Made by a program: the position numbers and the translations under genes
Shown here: piece after piece, positions 44,438 to 56,000 of the stretch
How positions within the stretch are numbered: position 1 is the stretch's first letter
Layout of the letters: every line of letters starts with the position of its first letter
Assembly (NCBI RefSeq): GCF_034314165.1
Contig: NZ_JAVIWK010000001.1
Coordinates: forward strand, 5,347,001-5,411,000
DNA from: Pseudomonas sp. Bout1
Lineage (GTDB): Bacteria > Pseudomonadota > Gammaproteobacteria > Pseudomonadales > Pseudomonadaceae
Length of the DNA stretch: 64,000 bases
Direction: 5' to 3'
The notes under the pieces: generated by a model
Database searches by the model: none
Told to the model about the DNA's origin: nothing
Seen by the model: only the letters and a program-made list of their open reading frames with translations

Positions 44438-44619
44438 TTATCCAGGCGCTCATCGGTGTTCAGGGTACGGGCTTCGCTTTCGAGCATTACCGGAATGCCA
44501 TCACGGATCGGGTACGCCAGGCCGGCGCCCTTGCTGATCAGCTCGGTTTTGTCGGCACTGAGCTTGAGCGGACCTTTGCAGATCGGGCAAGCAAGGATAT
44601 CGAGCAGTTTGGTGTCCAT
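44434..44619 (-). CDS. Trm112 family small zinc-finger-like protein
   Basis: 61-aa protein of the Trm112 (UPF0434/YcaR) family: [21 protein letters not shown] and [15 protein letters not shown]. One CPIC pair is present; the second Cys pair of eukaryotic Trm112 is absent, as in E. coli YcaR. The function in bacteria is unproven. It is constantly found between lpxK and kdsB, where it overlaps kdsB by 4 nt. ATG 44619. Confidence 0.93.
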   Translation of the reverse strand: MDTKLLDILACPICKGPLKLSADKTELISKGAGLAYPIRDGIPVMLESEARTLNTDERLDK

Positions 44620-44643
44620 GAGTAGGTCCTGGAGAGCAACGTT

Positions 44644-45654
44644 TTAAGGCAAAAGGCGAGCGGGCAGCAAGCGCATCAACTGCGTGTCAAACCAGGCGAT
44701 AAACGCCGGTGACGGTACCGCGTCCACCGCAAGGTACCACCAGTCGGGCCTGGCAAAGGCGCGGCACTTCACCGCGTCCTTTTCAGTCATGACCAACGGC
44801 AGTGCCGGTGTAAAATTCAAGACCTCGGCGCTGTAGGGCGCGTGGTCGGCAAAAGCATGGGGTATCGGCCGCCAGTGTAGCGTTTCAAGGGTATTGAAGA
44901 AACGTTGCGGGTTGCCGATGCCGGCTACCGCATGCACCTGCTGCCCCACCGGGAAGTAATCGATGGGTTTGCGCTCGCCGGTGTGCAGGTTGACCAGCGC
45001 TGTGGGCAGCAGGCGGAAGGCAAACCCGTCGTCACGATCGGCACCCGCGCCGTTATAAAGCAGCGCATCGACGCTTTGCAAACGCTCGACCGGCTCGCGC
45101 AACGGGCCCGCCGGCAGGCAGCGGCGGTTGCCCAGCCCACGGGCGGCATCAATCAATACCAGTTCCAGGTCACGGGCCAGGCGATAATGTTGCAGGCCAT
45201 CGTCGGAGAGGATCAGGTCCAGGGTTTCGCTGGCCAACAGCGCCTGTACGGCACGGCTGCGGTCAGGGTCGATCATCAGCGGTACGCCGCTGCGTTGCAC
45301 GATCAGCAGGGGTTCATCCCCCGCCAGCGCTGCGGTTTGATCGGCCTGTACGCGCCATGGAAGCTGTGGCGGTTTGGCGCCATAACCCCGACTCACCACA
45401 CCGACGCGCAAACCGCTGCGCTGGCAATGGTCGATCAGCCAGAGAATCAAGGGGGTCTTGCCGGTGCCACCCACTGTGATATTGCCGACCACCACGACCG
45501 GCACCGGCGACTGATAGATCTCGCCCTCGCCCGCCAGGAACCGTGCGCGTTTGCGCCGTACCACCCGACGATAGAGCGACTCCAGCGGCTGCAACAACGC
45601 GAGCGCCGGATGGCCTTCGTACCAGGCCTTGAGCAAACGATCGGTCATGGCCAT
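44644..45654 (-). CDS. lpxK: Tetraacyldisaccharide 4'-kinase LpxK
   Basis: 336-aa inner-membrane-associated kinase that phosphorylates the lipid A precursor at the 4' position. P-loop [16 protein letters not shown], then [31 protein letters not shown] and [10 protein letters not shown], all family signatures. ATG 45654 overlaps the exbD stop (TGATG); ATG 45648 is equally possible. It follows the exbB-exbD pair, which occupies the place of msbA in enterobacteria. Confidence 0.94.
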   Translation of the reverse strand: MAMTDRLLKAWYEGHPALALLQPLESLYRRVVRRKRARFLAGEGEIYQSPVPVVVVGNITVGGTGKTPLILWLIDHCQRSGLRVGVVSRGYGAKPPQLPWRVQADQTAALAGDEPLLIVQRSGVPLMIDPDRSRAVQALLASETLDLILSDDGLQHYRLARDLELVLIDAARGLGNRRCLPAGPLREPVERLQSVDALLYNGAGADRDDGFAFRLLPTALVNLHTGERKPIDYFPVGQQVHAVAGIGNPQRFFNTLETLHWRPIPHAFADHAPYSAEVLNFTPALPLVMTEKDAVKCRAFARPDWWYLAVDAVPSPAFIAWFDTQLMRLLPARLLP

Positions 45655-46082
45655 CAGGGTTGGCTCGCCGCCTCGACCGTGGTCATGCGCAAATGGCTGA
45701 AGCCGAGCTTGCCGGCAGCGTCCATCGCGGTGATCACGGCCTGGTGCTTGGTGTTGCCATCGGCGCTGATCGACAGTGGCAAGTTAGTGTCGCCACCGGA
45801 CTCTTTCTGCAATGCATCCATCAGGCTGGCCAGGTCGTTTTTTTCCAGCAACTGGTTATTCACCGAGAACACGCCGTCGGCGCTGATGGCTATATCCAAT
45901 TGTTTTGCCTGCTGGTCGTCCGCCGGTGAGCCGCTGACGGCTTCGGGCAGGTCGACGCGCAGTTGGGTTTCCCGGGTAAAGGTGGTGGTGACGACAAAAA
46001 ACAGCAGCAGGATAAACACAACGTCGATCAACGACGCCAGGTTGATATCGACGTTTTCCCGTCGCTTGCGGCGAAATTTCAC
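45654..46082 (-). CDS. exbD: ExbD/TolR family biopolymer transport protein
   Basis: 142-aa protein with one N-terminal membrane helix ([18 protein letters not shown]) carrying the conserved proton-path Asp (IDVVF) and a periplasmic domain of about 100 residues. It partners the preceding ExbB/TolQ homologue to form a proton-driven motor. It starts with GTG 46082, overlapping the exbB stop as GTGA, and is coupled to lpxK. There is no TonB gene nearby; this second Exb pair is conserved beside lpxK in pseudomonads and may serve envelope lipid work instead of TonB. Confidence 0.92.
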   Translation of the reverse strand: MKFRRKRRENVDINLASLIDVVFILLLFFVVTTTFTRETQLRVDLPEAVSGSPADDQQAKQLDIAISADGVFSVNNQLLEKNDLASLMDALQKESGGDTNLPLSISADGNTKHQAVITAMDAAGKLGFSHLRMTTVEAASQP

Positions 46083-46714
46083 GCGTTGCCCTCAACCAGG
46101 TCCACGTCACGATCGCCCTGCACCACTTCCACCAGCTTGATGGCTTCCTGCTCCATGCCGACGACCAACTCGTCGATACGTCGTTGCAGGAAACGGTGGA
46201 AGAACACCGAAGGAATACCGACCATCAGGCCCGCCGCCGTGGTGATCAAGGCCTTGGAAATACCACCGGCCAGAACGGCGGCATTGGTGGTCATGCCCGA
46301 GCCCATGAAGGAACTGAAGATATCAATCATGCCCAGCACCGTGCCCAGCAGGCCGAGCAACGGCGCCATGGCGGCAATGGTGCCCAGGGCATTGATGTAG
46401 CGCTCCAGCTCATGGATGACCCGGGCAGCGGCCTCCTCGATGCATTCCTTCATGATCTCGCGACCATGCTTGGAGTTGGCAAGGCCGGCGGCAAGGATTT
46501 CACCCAGGGGCGAGTTGGCCCGTAGTTCCTTGAGTTTTGCCTTGTCGAGTTGCTTGTTCTTGATCCAGCCCCAGACCTGGCCCAGCAGGTGGTCGGGTGT
46601 TACACGGCTGGCACGCAGGGTCCACAGGCGTTCGGCGATGATGCCGAGTGCGGCGATGGAACTCAAAATGATCGGCAACATCATCCAGCCGCCGGATTTG
46701 ACCAATTCCCACAC
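46079..46714 (-). CDS. exbB: MotA/TolQ/ExbB proton channel family protein
   Basis: 211-aa inner-membrane protein with three membrane helices: WMMLPIILSSIAALGIIAERLW near the start, then AMAPLLGLLGTVLGMIDIFSSF and ALITTAAGLMVGIPSVFFHRFL, the classic TolQ/ExbB pair. GTG 46714 (VWELVKSGGW) follows a GGGGG ribosome-binding site, and homologues start at the same WELVKSGG. The longer frame up to 47002 runs into comEC and lacks homology. First gene of the operon that runs through murB. Confidence 0.92.
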   Translation of the reverse strand: MWELVKSGGWMMLPIILSSIAALGIIAERLWTLRASRVTPDHLLGQVWGWIKNKQLDKAKLKELRANSPLGEILAAGLANSKHGREIMKECIEEAAARVIHELERYINALGTIAAMAPLLGLLGTVLGMIDIFSSFMGSGMTTNAAVLAGGISKALITTAAGLMVGIPSVFFHRFLQRRIDELVVGMEQEAIKLVEVVQGDRDVDLVEGNA

Positions 46715-46823
46715 AGTGAATGCCCCCTCGAAAAAGTGCGCCACTTTACCATAAGGGTCCGGTGGAAGGGCTGGCCTGCCCCAGAGCATGCTGTCGCAGG
46801 GGCCGGTCTTTGGTAACGCTGTT

Positions 46824-49049
46824 TTACGGCGGGGGCTCGCGCCAGAAGCGGCGCTGGCTGCGCGCAGCCACCGGCGGCTGGAAGGCGCCCAGTTGCAGGC
46901 GAAGCGCACCTTGTTCGGCACTGTCATAAATTGTGCTGCCCACGGCCCGGTAACGCTCCAGTACCTGGGGATGTGGATGACCAAACCCATTGTTGCGACC
47001 ACGGGAAATCAAAACGGCCTTGGGCACAAGGCGCTGTAGAAACGGCCATGAAGACGAACTGCGGCTGCCATGGTGAGGCGCTTGCAGCCAATCGACAGGC
47101 GCGCCCAAGGGCGTGGCCAGCAATGCCCGCTCGGCTTGACGGTCAATATCGCCGGTCAGCAACAACCGCTCGCCATTGGCCTGCACCCGCAACACACAGG
47201 ACATCTGATTACCGTCCGTCGCATCAGGCCATTGCCACAGTTCGAACGTCACGCCGTCCCATTCCCACTGCTCCCCACTGACACACGCTTGAGTACCGAG
47301 CACCGCTGGCAGCCGTGCTGTCTCACCGCCCACCACACGCTTGACCGGCAACCCTTGGGCGACGGCCAACGCGCCGCCGGCATGATCGGCGTCGGCATGA
47401 CTGAGCAGCATCAGGTCCAGCGCCGCGACCCCCAGCCTGCGCAATGCAGGCAGCACCACGCGAGCGCCAAGATCGAGCTCGCCGGCGCGTGGCCCTGCGT
47501 CATACAGCAACACATGGTTGCGGGTGCGCAGGATCATGGACAGCCCTTGGCCGACATCCAGTTGCACCACCTCCACCCGCCCATGAGGCACTGATTCCCG
47601 AGGTGGAAACACCGCCAGCAGCAACATTGGCCAACCCAGCAGCCGAAACGGAACGCCCTTGGGCAGCAGCAACAGCACCGCCCCCAGCAGGCTCACCAGC
47701 CAAAAGCCAATGGGTACTTGCGCTGGTATCCAGGCCGGCAAGTACTGCGCCAGCAGCGCCAGTGCCTTGAACAACCAATCCAGCGTGCCGCCCGCCAGCC
47801 ATAACAAACCCTCACCTATATAAGGCAGCGGCAATAAAGCTGTCCCCAGCAAGGCCAGGGGCAACACCACCAGGCTGATCCACGGTACGGCCACCAAATT
47901 GGCCAGCGGCCCGCTCAGGCTGACGGGCAGACCGAGCACCAGCAGCAGCGGAAACAGCCCAATGGCAATCAACCATTGGGCCCGGGTCCAGGCCTGCCAG
48001 ACGCTCCAGGGGCCCAGCCGACCACTGAACGCCAGGATCAGCACCGCCACAGCCGCAAACGACAGCCAGAACCCCGGTTGCAGGCTGGCCAACGGTTCGA
48101 GGACCAGCACCGCATTCAGTGCCAGCAACAACGGCCACCATATCCCCAGGTGTCGAAACCGCAGGCGCCACAGCAACACCAACCCCAGCATTACGCAGGC
48201 CCTTTGCACCGGCACCTCGAAACCCGCCAGCAAGCCGTAGCCCAGCGCTGCGGCAAACGCCAAGCCGCAGGCCCAGGGCAGCCACGGCAAGGGTTTGGGC
48301 CAACACCCAAAGCGCGCCAAGCCAGCGACCAGGCCATAGATCAACCCCGCCAGCAGCCCGATGTGCTGGCCGGAAATCACCAATAAATGCACGGTGCCGG
48401 TCGCTTGCAGAACCTGCCAATCCTCGGCGGCCAAGCCGGAACCATCCCCAAGCACCAGCGCGGCCAGGCCGGCCTCGCGCCCTTGGGCATCCACCGCCAA
48501 CAGCCGCTGGCGAATTCCGTCGCGCCAGGCATGCCGTGCAGGCGCCAGCCGTTGCCCGTCTTTGACCGAACCGGTGGCACCAATCCGCTGGGCCAGCAAC
48601 CAGGCCTCATAGTCAAAGCCCTCGGCATTGAGTAAACCCGAGGGACTCTTGAGCGTCACCGCCAACCGCCAGCGCTCACCACTCTGAACCGGCGGGCCGC
48701 CACGCCATGACACCCGGATACGCTTGGGAAGCAGGTCCTTGCGTGACCGGCTGTCGGCCAGTTCGAAGCGCACACCGTCGCCCGTCTGCTGCGCTAACCC
48801 GGTAATACGCCCTTCCACCCAGCGAGTCTGGCCGTCCAGCCGCGGGGCCAGCCGATCATCCAGCGCCCACTGTGCACTGAGGCAGGCCCAGCCCAACCCG
48901 AGCAGGAAAAACCCCAGCGGATAGGTGCGAAAAGGCAACAGCATCAGGGCCAGCACCGGCATCAACAGCAGCCAGCCGCCGGGTGGCAACACCGGTAAAA
49001 AGCGCAAGGCGAGCAGCCCCAGCGCGAGTGTGAACATCCCTGTTCTCAT
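46824..49049 (-). CDS. comEC: DNA internalization competence protein ComEC/Rec2
   Basis: 741-aa inner-membrane channel for uptake of single-stranded DNA. The N-terminal helices with an OB-like region (WRLAVTLKSPSGLLNAEGFDYEAWL) are followed by the Competence domain (LVISGQHIGLLAGLIYGLVAGL). The C-terminal metallo-beta-lactamase-like domain has LMLLSHADADHAGGALAVAQ, LLLTGDIDRQAE and LQAPHHGSRSSSSWPF with metal-binding His and Asp retained. The ORF is intact, full length. ATG 49049. It has a 109-bp gap to exbB. Confidence 0.95.
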   Translation of the reverse strand: MRTGMFTLALGLLALRFLPVLPPGGWLLLMPVLALMLLPFRTYPLGFFLLGLGWACLSAQWALDDRLAPRLDGQTRWVEGRITGLAQQTGDGVRFELADSRSRKDLLPKRIRVSWRGGPPVQSGERWRLAVTLKSPSGLLNAEGFDYEAWLLAQRIGATGSVKDGQRLAPARHAWRDGIRQRLLAVDAQGREAGLAALVLGDGSGLAAEDWQVLQATGTVHLLVISGQHIGLLAGLIYGLVAGLARFGCWPKPLPWLPWACGLAFAAALGYGLLAGFEVPVQRACVMLGLVLLWRLRFRHLGIWWPLLLALNAVLVLEPLASLQPGFWLSFAAVAVLILAFSGRLGPWSVWQAWTRAQWLIAIGLFPLLLVLGLPVSLSGPLANLVAVPWISLVVLPLALLGTALLPLPYIGEGLLWLAGGTLDWLFKALALLAQYLPAWIPAQVPIGFWLVSLLGAVLLLLPKGVPFRLLGWPMLLLAVFPPRESVPHGRVEVVQLDVGQGLSMILRTRNHVLLYDAGPRAGELDLGARVVLPALRRLGVAALDLMLLSHADADHAGGALAVAQGLPVKRVVGGETARLPAVLGTQACVSGEQWEWDGVTFELWQWPDATDGNQMSCVLRVQANGERLLLTGDIDRQAERALLATPLGAPVDWLQAPHHGSRSSSSWPFLQRLVPKAVLISRGRNNGFGHPHPQVLERYRAVGSTIYDSAEQGALRLQLGAFQPPVAARSQRRFWREPPP

Positions 49050-49184
49050 GGATCTTTCCTTGGAAGCGACCCATTGAGTCTTAGCCGGGCCAGCGATGCG
49101 GCCTATTATTATTTGTCACAAAGTCTGAATTTCCCGTTCCTGGAATGCGGGCATACTTGCCCCTCGAACTGACCTGGACCCCTT

Positions 49185-49700
49185 ATGCCACGGCGCTTAT
49201 TCAAACGGTACATGCCCGACCCGACCAGCATCAGGGAACACAAGTCCTTACGCTTTCTGGGCAAGCTGCTGCATGACCCGAACCTCTGGCACCTCAATCG
49301 GCACTCGGTCGCGCGGGCCATGGCGGTTGGCCTGTTCGCAGCCTTTATCCCGATTCCCTTGCAGATGTTGCTGGCGGCGGTCCTCGCCATCAGCGTGCGC
49401 GGCAACATGCCGATTGCCGTCAGCCTGGTGTGGCTGACCAACCCGATCACCATGCCGCCGGTGTTCTTCTGCACCTACATGACCGGTGCCTGGTTGATGA
49501 ACTTACCGCCTCGCAGCATGCCCGACGAACTGACCTGGGAATGGATCAGCGGGCAGCTGTCGACGCTGTGGCAACCCTTCTTGCTGGGCTCGGTGGTATT
49601 GGGGGTGGTAATGGCGGCGTTGGGGTATTGCCTGACTATGGGCTACTGGCGCTGGTGGGTGGCGCGCCAGTGGAAAAAACGCAAGCAGCGCAGGCTGTAA
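49185..49700 (+). CDS. DUF2062 domain membrane protein
   Basis: 171-aa predicted inner-membrane protein. After a basic N-terminus (MPRRLFKRYMPDP) the DUF2062 domain has VARAMAVGLFAAFIPIPLQMLLAA and LVWLTNPITMPPVFFCTYMTGAW, and a third helix FLLGSVVLGVVMAALGYCL precedes a basic tail. The family's function is unknown. ATG 49185. It is divergent from comEC, the same neighbourhood as in other pseudomonads, and its stop almost touches the convergent histidine kinase gene (3 bp). Confidence 0.9.
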   Translation: MPRRLFKRYMPDPTSIREHKSLRFLGKLLHDPNLWHLNRHSVARAMAVGLFAAFIPIPLQMLLAAVLAISVRGNMPIAVSLVWLTNPITMPPVFFCTYMTGAWLMNLPPRSMPDELTWEWISGQLSTLWQPFLLGSVVLGVVMAALGYCLTMGYWRWWVARQWKKRKQRRL

Positions 49701-49703
49701 GCG

Positions 49704-51074
49704 CTAGCGGGCCAGCAAACGCATATGCACGCGCAAGCCCTGGCCGGTGTTTTCCGCCCACAGGCTGCCGTCCTGGCGCTGCACGGCATTGCGCGCAATG
49801 CTCAAGCCCAGGCCAAAACCGCCGTCGCCGGGCCGTGAACCGTCCAGCCGAGTGAATGGCGCAAAAATCCGCTCCAACTCCAACTCGTCAATTCCGCCGC
49901 CCTGGTCTTCCAGCCACAAATGCCAGTGATCACCTTCGCGCTGCCCGCCCAATTGCACCGTGCCGTTGTGCGGGGAATGCCGGATGGCATTGCGCAGGAT
50001 GTTCTCCAACGCCTGGGCCAGCAGGTTCAGATGGCCGCGCACCCAACAATCAGCCCCCAGCCCGCACTGCAAGCGTGAAGGCGACCAGCCACTTTCAAAA
50101 CAGGCGTTTTCCCGGAGCATGTCCCACAGCGCCTGCACCTGGATGTCTTCCTTGGGCAGCGGCGCGCGTTCGGTGTCGAGCCAGGCCAGTTGCAGGGTGT
50201 CTTCCACCAGGCGCTGCATGCCGTCGATTTCCCTGCCCAGGCGCTCGCGCAGCCGGGTCAGGTCTTGCTCGCTGTCGCTGGCCACGCGCAAGCGGCTCAA
50301 CGGTGTGCGCAACTCATGAGACAAGTCCCGCAGCAGTTGCTGTTGCAGGGCCACCGTGCCTTGCAGGCGTTCAGACATCTGGTCGAAGGCGCGGCCCAAC
50401 TCCCCCAGTTCATCCTGACGGCTGGTGGTGTCGTGGGACAGCCGGGTACTCAGTTGATCGGCACGCCAGGCGTTGGCCTGCTCGCGCAGGTGGTTGAGCG
50501 GCATGATCAATAAACGGTAGAGGCCGATGCACAGCAACAGGGTGAACAGGCCGGGGATCACGCCATTGGTGACGATTCGCCAGAACAACTGGTTTTGCCC
50601 GGGCATGAAGCGCCGTGGCAATTCGATCACCAGGGAGCCCGCCCCCGGGTCCAGCGGGAACGGGATTTTCAACCATGGAAGCCCCTTGGCATGCCGGCTG
50701 ACAGGCCAGTCCAGGCCGCGCAAAAATGTCAGGCGCTGGCTTTCCTTGTCGGTCAGCGGGTAGCTGCTCAGGGATTGCAGGTCGTTACCGATGACGCCCA
50801 CCCACGTGCGCTCGCGCTGGCCCAAGGTGTGCAGCCACGCGTCCACCCCGGCGTTGCCACCCTTGTTCCACGCCAGTTCCGCGCCGGCTGCATAACCGCT
50901 CAGGGTGGCGCGCGCCTCGCTGGACAAAAAGGCATTCTGCTCTTCCATATACCGGCCCCACGACCAACTGAGCCAGATCATCAGCAAGCAGAAGGCGATC
51001 AGCAGGCAGGCCAGTTTCCAGAATAACGAATGCTTGCCCGGCAGCCGTTTGAGCGTGGCGTTAAAGCCCGTCAT
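49704..51074 (-). CDS. Sensor histidine kinase (PirS-like)
   Basis: 456-aa two-component sensor. Membrane helices at about 18-40 (LFWKLACLLIAFCLLMIWLSW) and 168-190 bound a periplasmic sensor of about 125 residues. HAMP follows, then the H-box RDLSHELRTPLSRLRVA (phospho-His), N-box ILRNAIRHSPHNG and G-boxes GGGIDELELERIF and GDGGFGLGLSIA. ATG 51074 overlaps the response-regulator stop by 14 nt. Lying next to gacS it corresponds in position to PirS (PA0930) of P. aeruginosa, an iron-siderophore responsive system, but no receptor gene follows. The signal is unknown. Confidence 0.9.
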   Translation of the reverse strand: MTGFNATLKRLPGKHSLFWKLACLLIAFCLLMIWLSWSWGRYMEEQNAFLSSEARATLSGYAAGAELAWNKGGNAGVDAWLHTLGQRERTWVGVIGNDLQSLSSYPLTDKESQRLTFLRGLDWPVSRHAKGLPWLKIPFPLDPGAGSLVIELPRRFMPGQNQLFWRIVTNGVIPGLFTLLLCIGLYRLLIMPLNHLREQANAWRADQLSTRLSHDTTSRQDELGELGRAFDQMSERLQGTVALQQQLLRDLSHELRTPLSRLRVASDSEQDLTRLRERLGREIDGMQRLVEDTLQLAWLDTERAPLPKEDIQVQALWDMLRENACFESGWSPSRLQCGLGADCWVRGHLNLLAQALENILRNAIRHSPHNGTVQLGGQREGDHWHLWLEDQGGGIDELELERIFAPFTRLDGSRPGDGGFGLGLSIARNAVQRQDGSLWAENTGQGLRVHMRLLAR

Positions 51075-51789
51075 CGTGACCGCTCAACACGTAGCCCTTG
51101 CCCCACACCGTGCGTACTTCCCGCTCGCTGTAGCCAATGGCCTTGAGCTTGCGACGGATCTGGCTGATGTGCATGTCCAGGCTGCGGTCATGGGGCGCAT
51201 AGCCGCGCTGGAATACATGCTGGTAAAGGAAGGCTTTGCTGAGGACTTCGTCGCCGTTGCGGTGCAGGGTTTCCAGCAGGCGGTATTCGCTGCGGGTCAG
51301 GCCGGCCCATTGTTCCCGGTGGAAAACATCACACAACTCGTCATCGAAACGCAGGCTGCGGGCATCGTCGCGCACCGCTGCCAGGGCCGGCAAAGGTCGC
51401 CGGTCCAGGGCAACCCGGCGCAGGATCGCCTCGATGCGCACCCGCAACTCGGCCATGCTGAACGGCTTGGGCAGGTAATCGTCTGCCCCCAGGCGAAAAC
51501 CGCTGATGCGGTCGGCTTCGGCACCCAGGGCCGACATAAGGATTACCGGGATCGAATGGCTCTGGCGCAAGTGCGTAAGCACCGACAATCCGTCCATGCC
51601 CGGCAACAGGATGTCCATCAACACCACGTCGAAGCTTTGATCGCGGGCCATTTGCAGGCCCTGCTGGCCGTTCTGGCACCAGGTCACCTGGAAGCCACAG
51701 CGGCCCAACTGCTCATGGACATAGGCGCCAAGTACAGGGTCGTCTTCAATCGCCAGGATACTGGGTAAGCCAAGTGCTACGGGATTCAT
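51061..51789 (-). CDS. OmpR-family response regulator (PirR-like)
   Basis: 242-aa regulator. The receiver domain (residues 1 to about 120) has LAIEDD acidic pocket, the phospho-acceptor Asp in VVLMDILLPGMDG and Lys in YLPKPFSM. The C-terminal winged helix has LTRSEYRLLETLHRNGDEVLSK and DMHISQIRRKLKAIG, then VRTVWGKGYVL. ATG 51789 (MNPVALGLPSIL) is used; a TTG start lies at 51801. First gene of the two-gene operon, divergent from gacS with about 205 bp between. Position equals pirR (PA0929). Confidence 0.92.
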   Translation of the reverse strand: MNPVALGLPSILAIEDDPVLGAYVHEQLGRCGFQVTWCQNGQQGLQMARDQSFDVVLMDILLPGMDGLSVLTHLRQSHSIPVILMSALGAEADRISGFRLGADDYLPKPFSMAELRVRIEAILRRVALDRRPLPALAAVRDDARSLRFDDELCDVFHREQWAGLTRSEYRLLETLHRNGDEVLSKAFLYQHVFQRGYAPHDRSLDMHISQIRRKLKAIGYSEREVRTVWGKGYVLSGHDDGL

Positions 51790-51993
51790 TAGCGTCTGCA
51801 AGTCATTCTCAATGACTGATTATTCAAGATTGGCCCCCCAACAGCAACCGCCGCCGGGCATCCAAGGGTCCAAGGTTTGCGTCAGGTCATTAATTTGCAA
51901 GATTCCACACCGCGCAAATGGCTACACTGCGCGGGTGGCGCGGGCCGGATGCCGGCGTGAAATTCGACAACAGTGTGGTAGCAGGAGAGTGGC

Positions 51994-54747
<2,754 letters not shown>

Positions 54748-54760
54748 AACTTCGGGGCAA

Positions 54761-54906
54761 TGTGGCGAGGGAGCTGCTGTGGCGAGGGAGCTTGCTCCCG
54801 CTGGAGTGCGAAGCGCTCCCAGGATTTTGGGGCCGCTGCGCAGCCCAGCGGGAGCAAGCTCCCTCGCCACAGCAAGCTCCCTCGCCACAGCAGCTCCCTC
54901 GCCACA
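54761..54906. repeat. Complex REP cluster with partial tandem duplications
   Basis: Units of TGTGGCGAGGGAGCTTGCTC type. On the left are two forward copies, the first cut short (54761-54777) and the second full (from 54778). On the right are three reverse copies ending CTCGCCACA at about 54870, 54888 and 54906. The outermost reverse copy is shortened in the same way as the outermost forward copy. Lies between gacS and ldhA. Confidence 0.83.
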
Positions 54907-54939
54907 AATCAGCTTTCCATCATCAAGAAGGAATATTTG

Positions 54940-55929
54940 ATGCGCATCATCCTTTTCAGCAGCCAAACCTACGACCGTGACAGCTTTCTCGCCCAACCGT
55001 TGCCCGAAGGCATGCAGCTGCAATTCCAGCCGGCCCGGCTGAATCTGGAAACCGTGGCCCTGGCCGAACACCACGAAGTGGTCTGCGCCTTTATCAATGA
55101 CGACCTCAGCGCCCCGGTGCTGGAGCAACTGGCCCACGGTGGCACCCGCCTGATCGCCCTGCGCTCGGCCGGTTACAACCATGTCGACCTGCCCGCCGCC
55201 AAGCGGCTGGGCCTTACCATCGTGCGCGTGCCCGCCTACTCGCCCCATGCGGTGGCCGAGCACGCAGTCGCGCTGATCCTGGCCCTCAACCGCCGCCTGC
55301 ACCGCGCCTACAACCGCACCCGCGACGGTGACTTCAGCCTGCATGGCCTGACCGGTTTCGACCTGGTGGGCAAGACCGTAGGCGTGGTCGGCACCGGGCA
55401 GATCGGCGCCACATTCGCCAGGATCATGGCCGGGTTCGGCTGCCAGTTGCTGGCGTATGACCCTTACCCCAACCCGCAGGTCAAAGCCCTCGGCGCCCGC
55501 TACGTGAGCCTGCCGCAATTGCTCGCCGAGGCGCAGATCATCAGCCTGCATTGCCCGCTGACGGCAGACAGCAAACATTTGATCAACGCCCAAAGCCTGG
55601 CCCATATGCAGCCCGGCGCGATGCTGATCAACACCGGGCGCGGCGGCCTGGTGGACACCCCGGCGCTGATCGACGCGCTCAAGGGCGGCCAGCTCGGTTA
55701 TTTGGGCCTGGATGTGTATGAAGAAGAGGCCCAGTTGTTTTTCGAAGACCGCTCCGACCTGCCCCTGCAAGACGACGTGCTGGCGCGCCTGCTGACCTTC
55801 CCCAATGTGATCATCACCGCGCACCAGGCCTTCCTGACCCGTGAGGCGCTGGGGGCAATTGCCGGCACCACCCTGGACAACATCGCTGCGTGGGCGGGCG
55901 GGCGGGCACAAAACCTCGTCGAAGGATGA
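54940..55929 (+). CDS. ldhA: D-lactate dehydrogenase (fermentative), 2-hydroxyacid dehydrogenase family
   Basis: 329-aa NAD-dependent enzyme that reduces pyruvate to D-lactate. The substrate-binding Arg is in LIALRSAGYNHVDL, the cofactor loop is VGVVGTGQIGATFARI, the catalytic Arg is in INTGRGGLVDTPAL, Glu in YEEEAQLFFEDRS, and His in IITAHQAFLTREAL, all as in LdhA. AAGGA precedes ATG 54940. The gene next to gacS is ldhA also in P. aeruginosa (PA0927). The frame runs upstream through the REP cluster but that part is not coding. Confidence 0.94.
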   Translation: MRIILFSSQTYDRDSFLAQPLPEGMQLQFQPARLNLETVALAEHHEVVCAFINDDLSAPVLEQLAHGGTRLIALRSAGYNHVDLPAAKRLGLTIVRVPAYSPHAVAEHAVALILALNRRLHRAYNRTRDGDFSLHGLTGFDLVGKTVGVVGTGQIGATFARIMAGFGCQLLAYDPYPNPQVKALGARYVSLPQLLAEAQIISLHCPLTADSKHLINAQSLAHMQPGAMLINTGRGGLVDTPALIDALKGGQLGYLGLDVYEEEAQLFFEDRSDLPLQDDVLARLLTFPNVIITAHQAFLTREALGAIAGTTLDNIAAWAGGRAQNLVEG

Positions 55930-56000
55930 TCAGCGGTCACATCGCCGCGCCATGATGGGTGGCGGCCCGTGATAGGATGCCGCGCCTATTTGGAGGATCC

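Noticed and set aside
51895..51928. gacS promoter TTGCAA ... TACACT
   Set aside because: The spacing is 22 nt, too long for a sigma-70 promoter, so it was not listed.
54761..54906. CRISPR-like repeats
   Set aside because: Units are inverted and irregularly spaced with self-complementary arms; these are REP elements, and no cas genes exist in the window.
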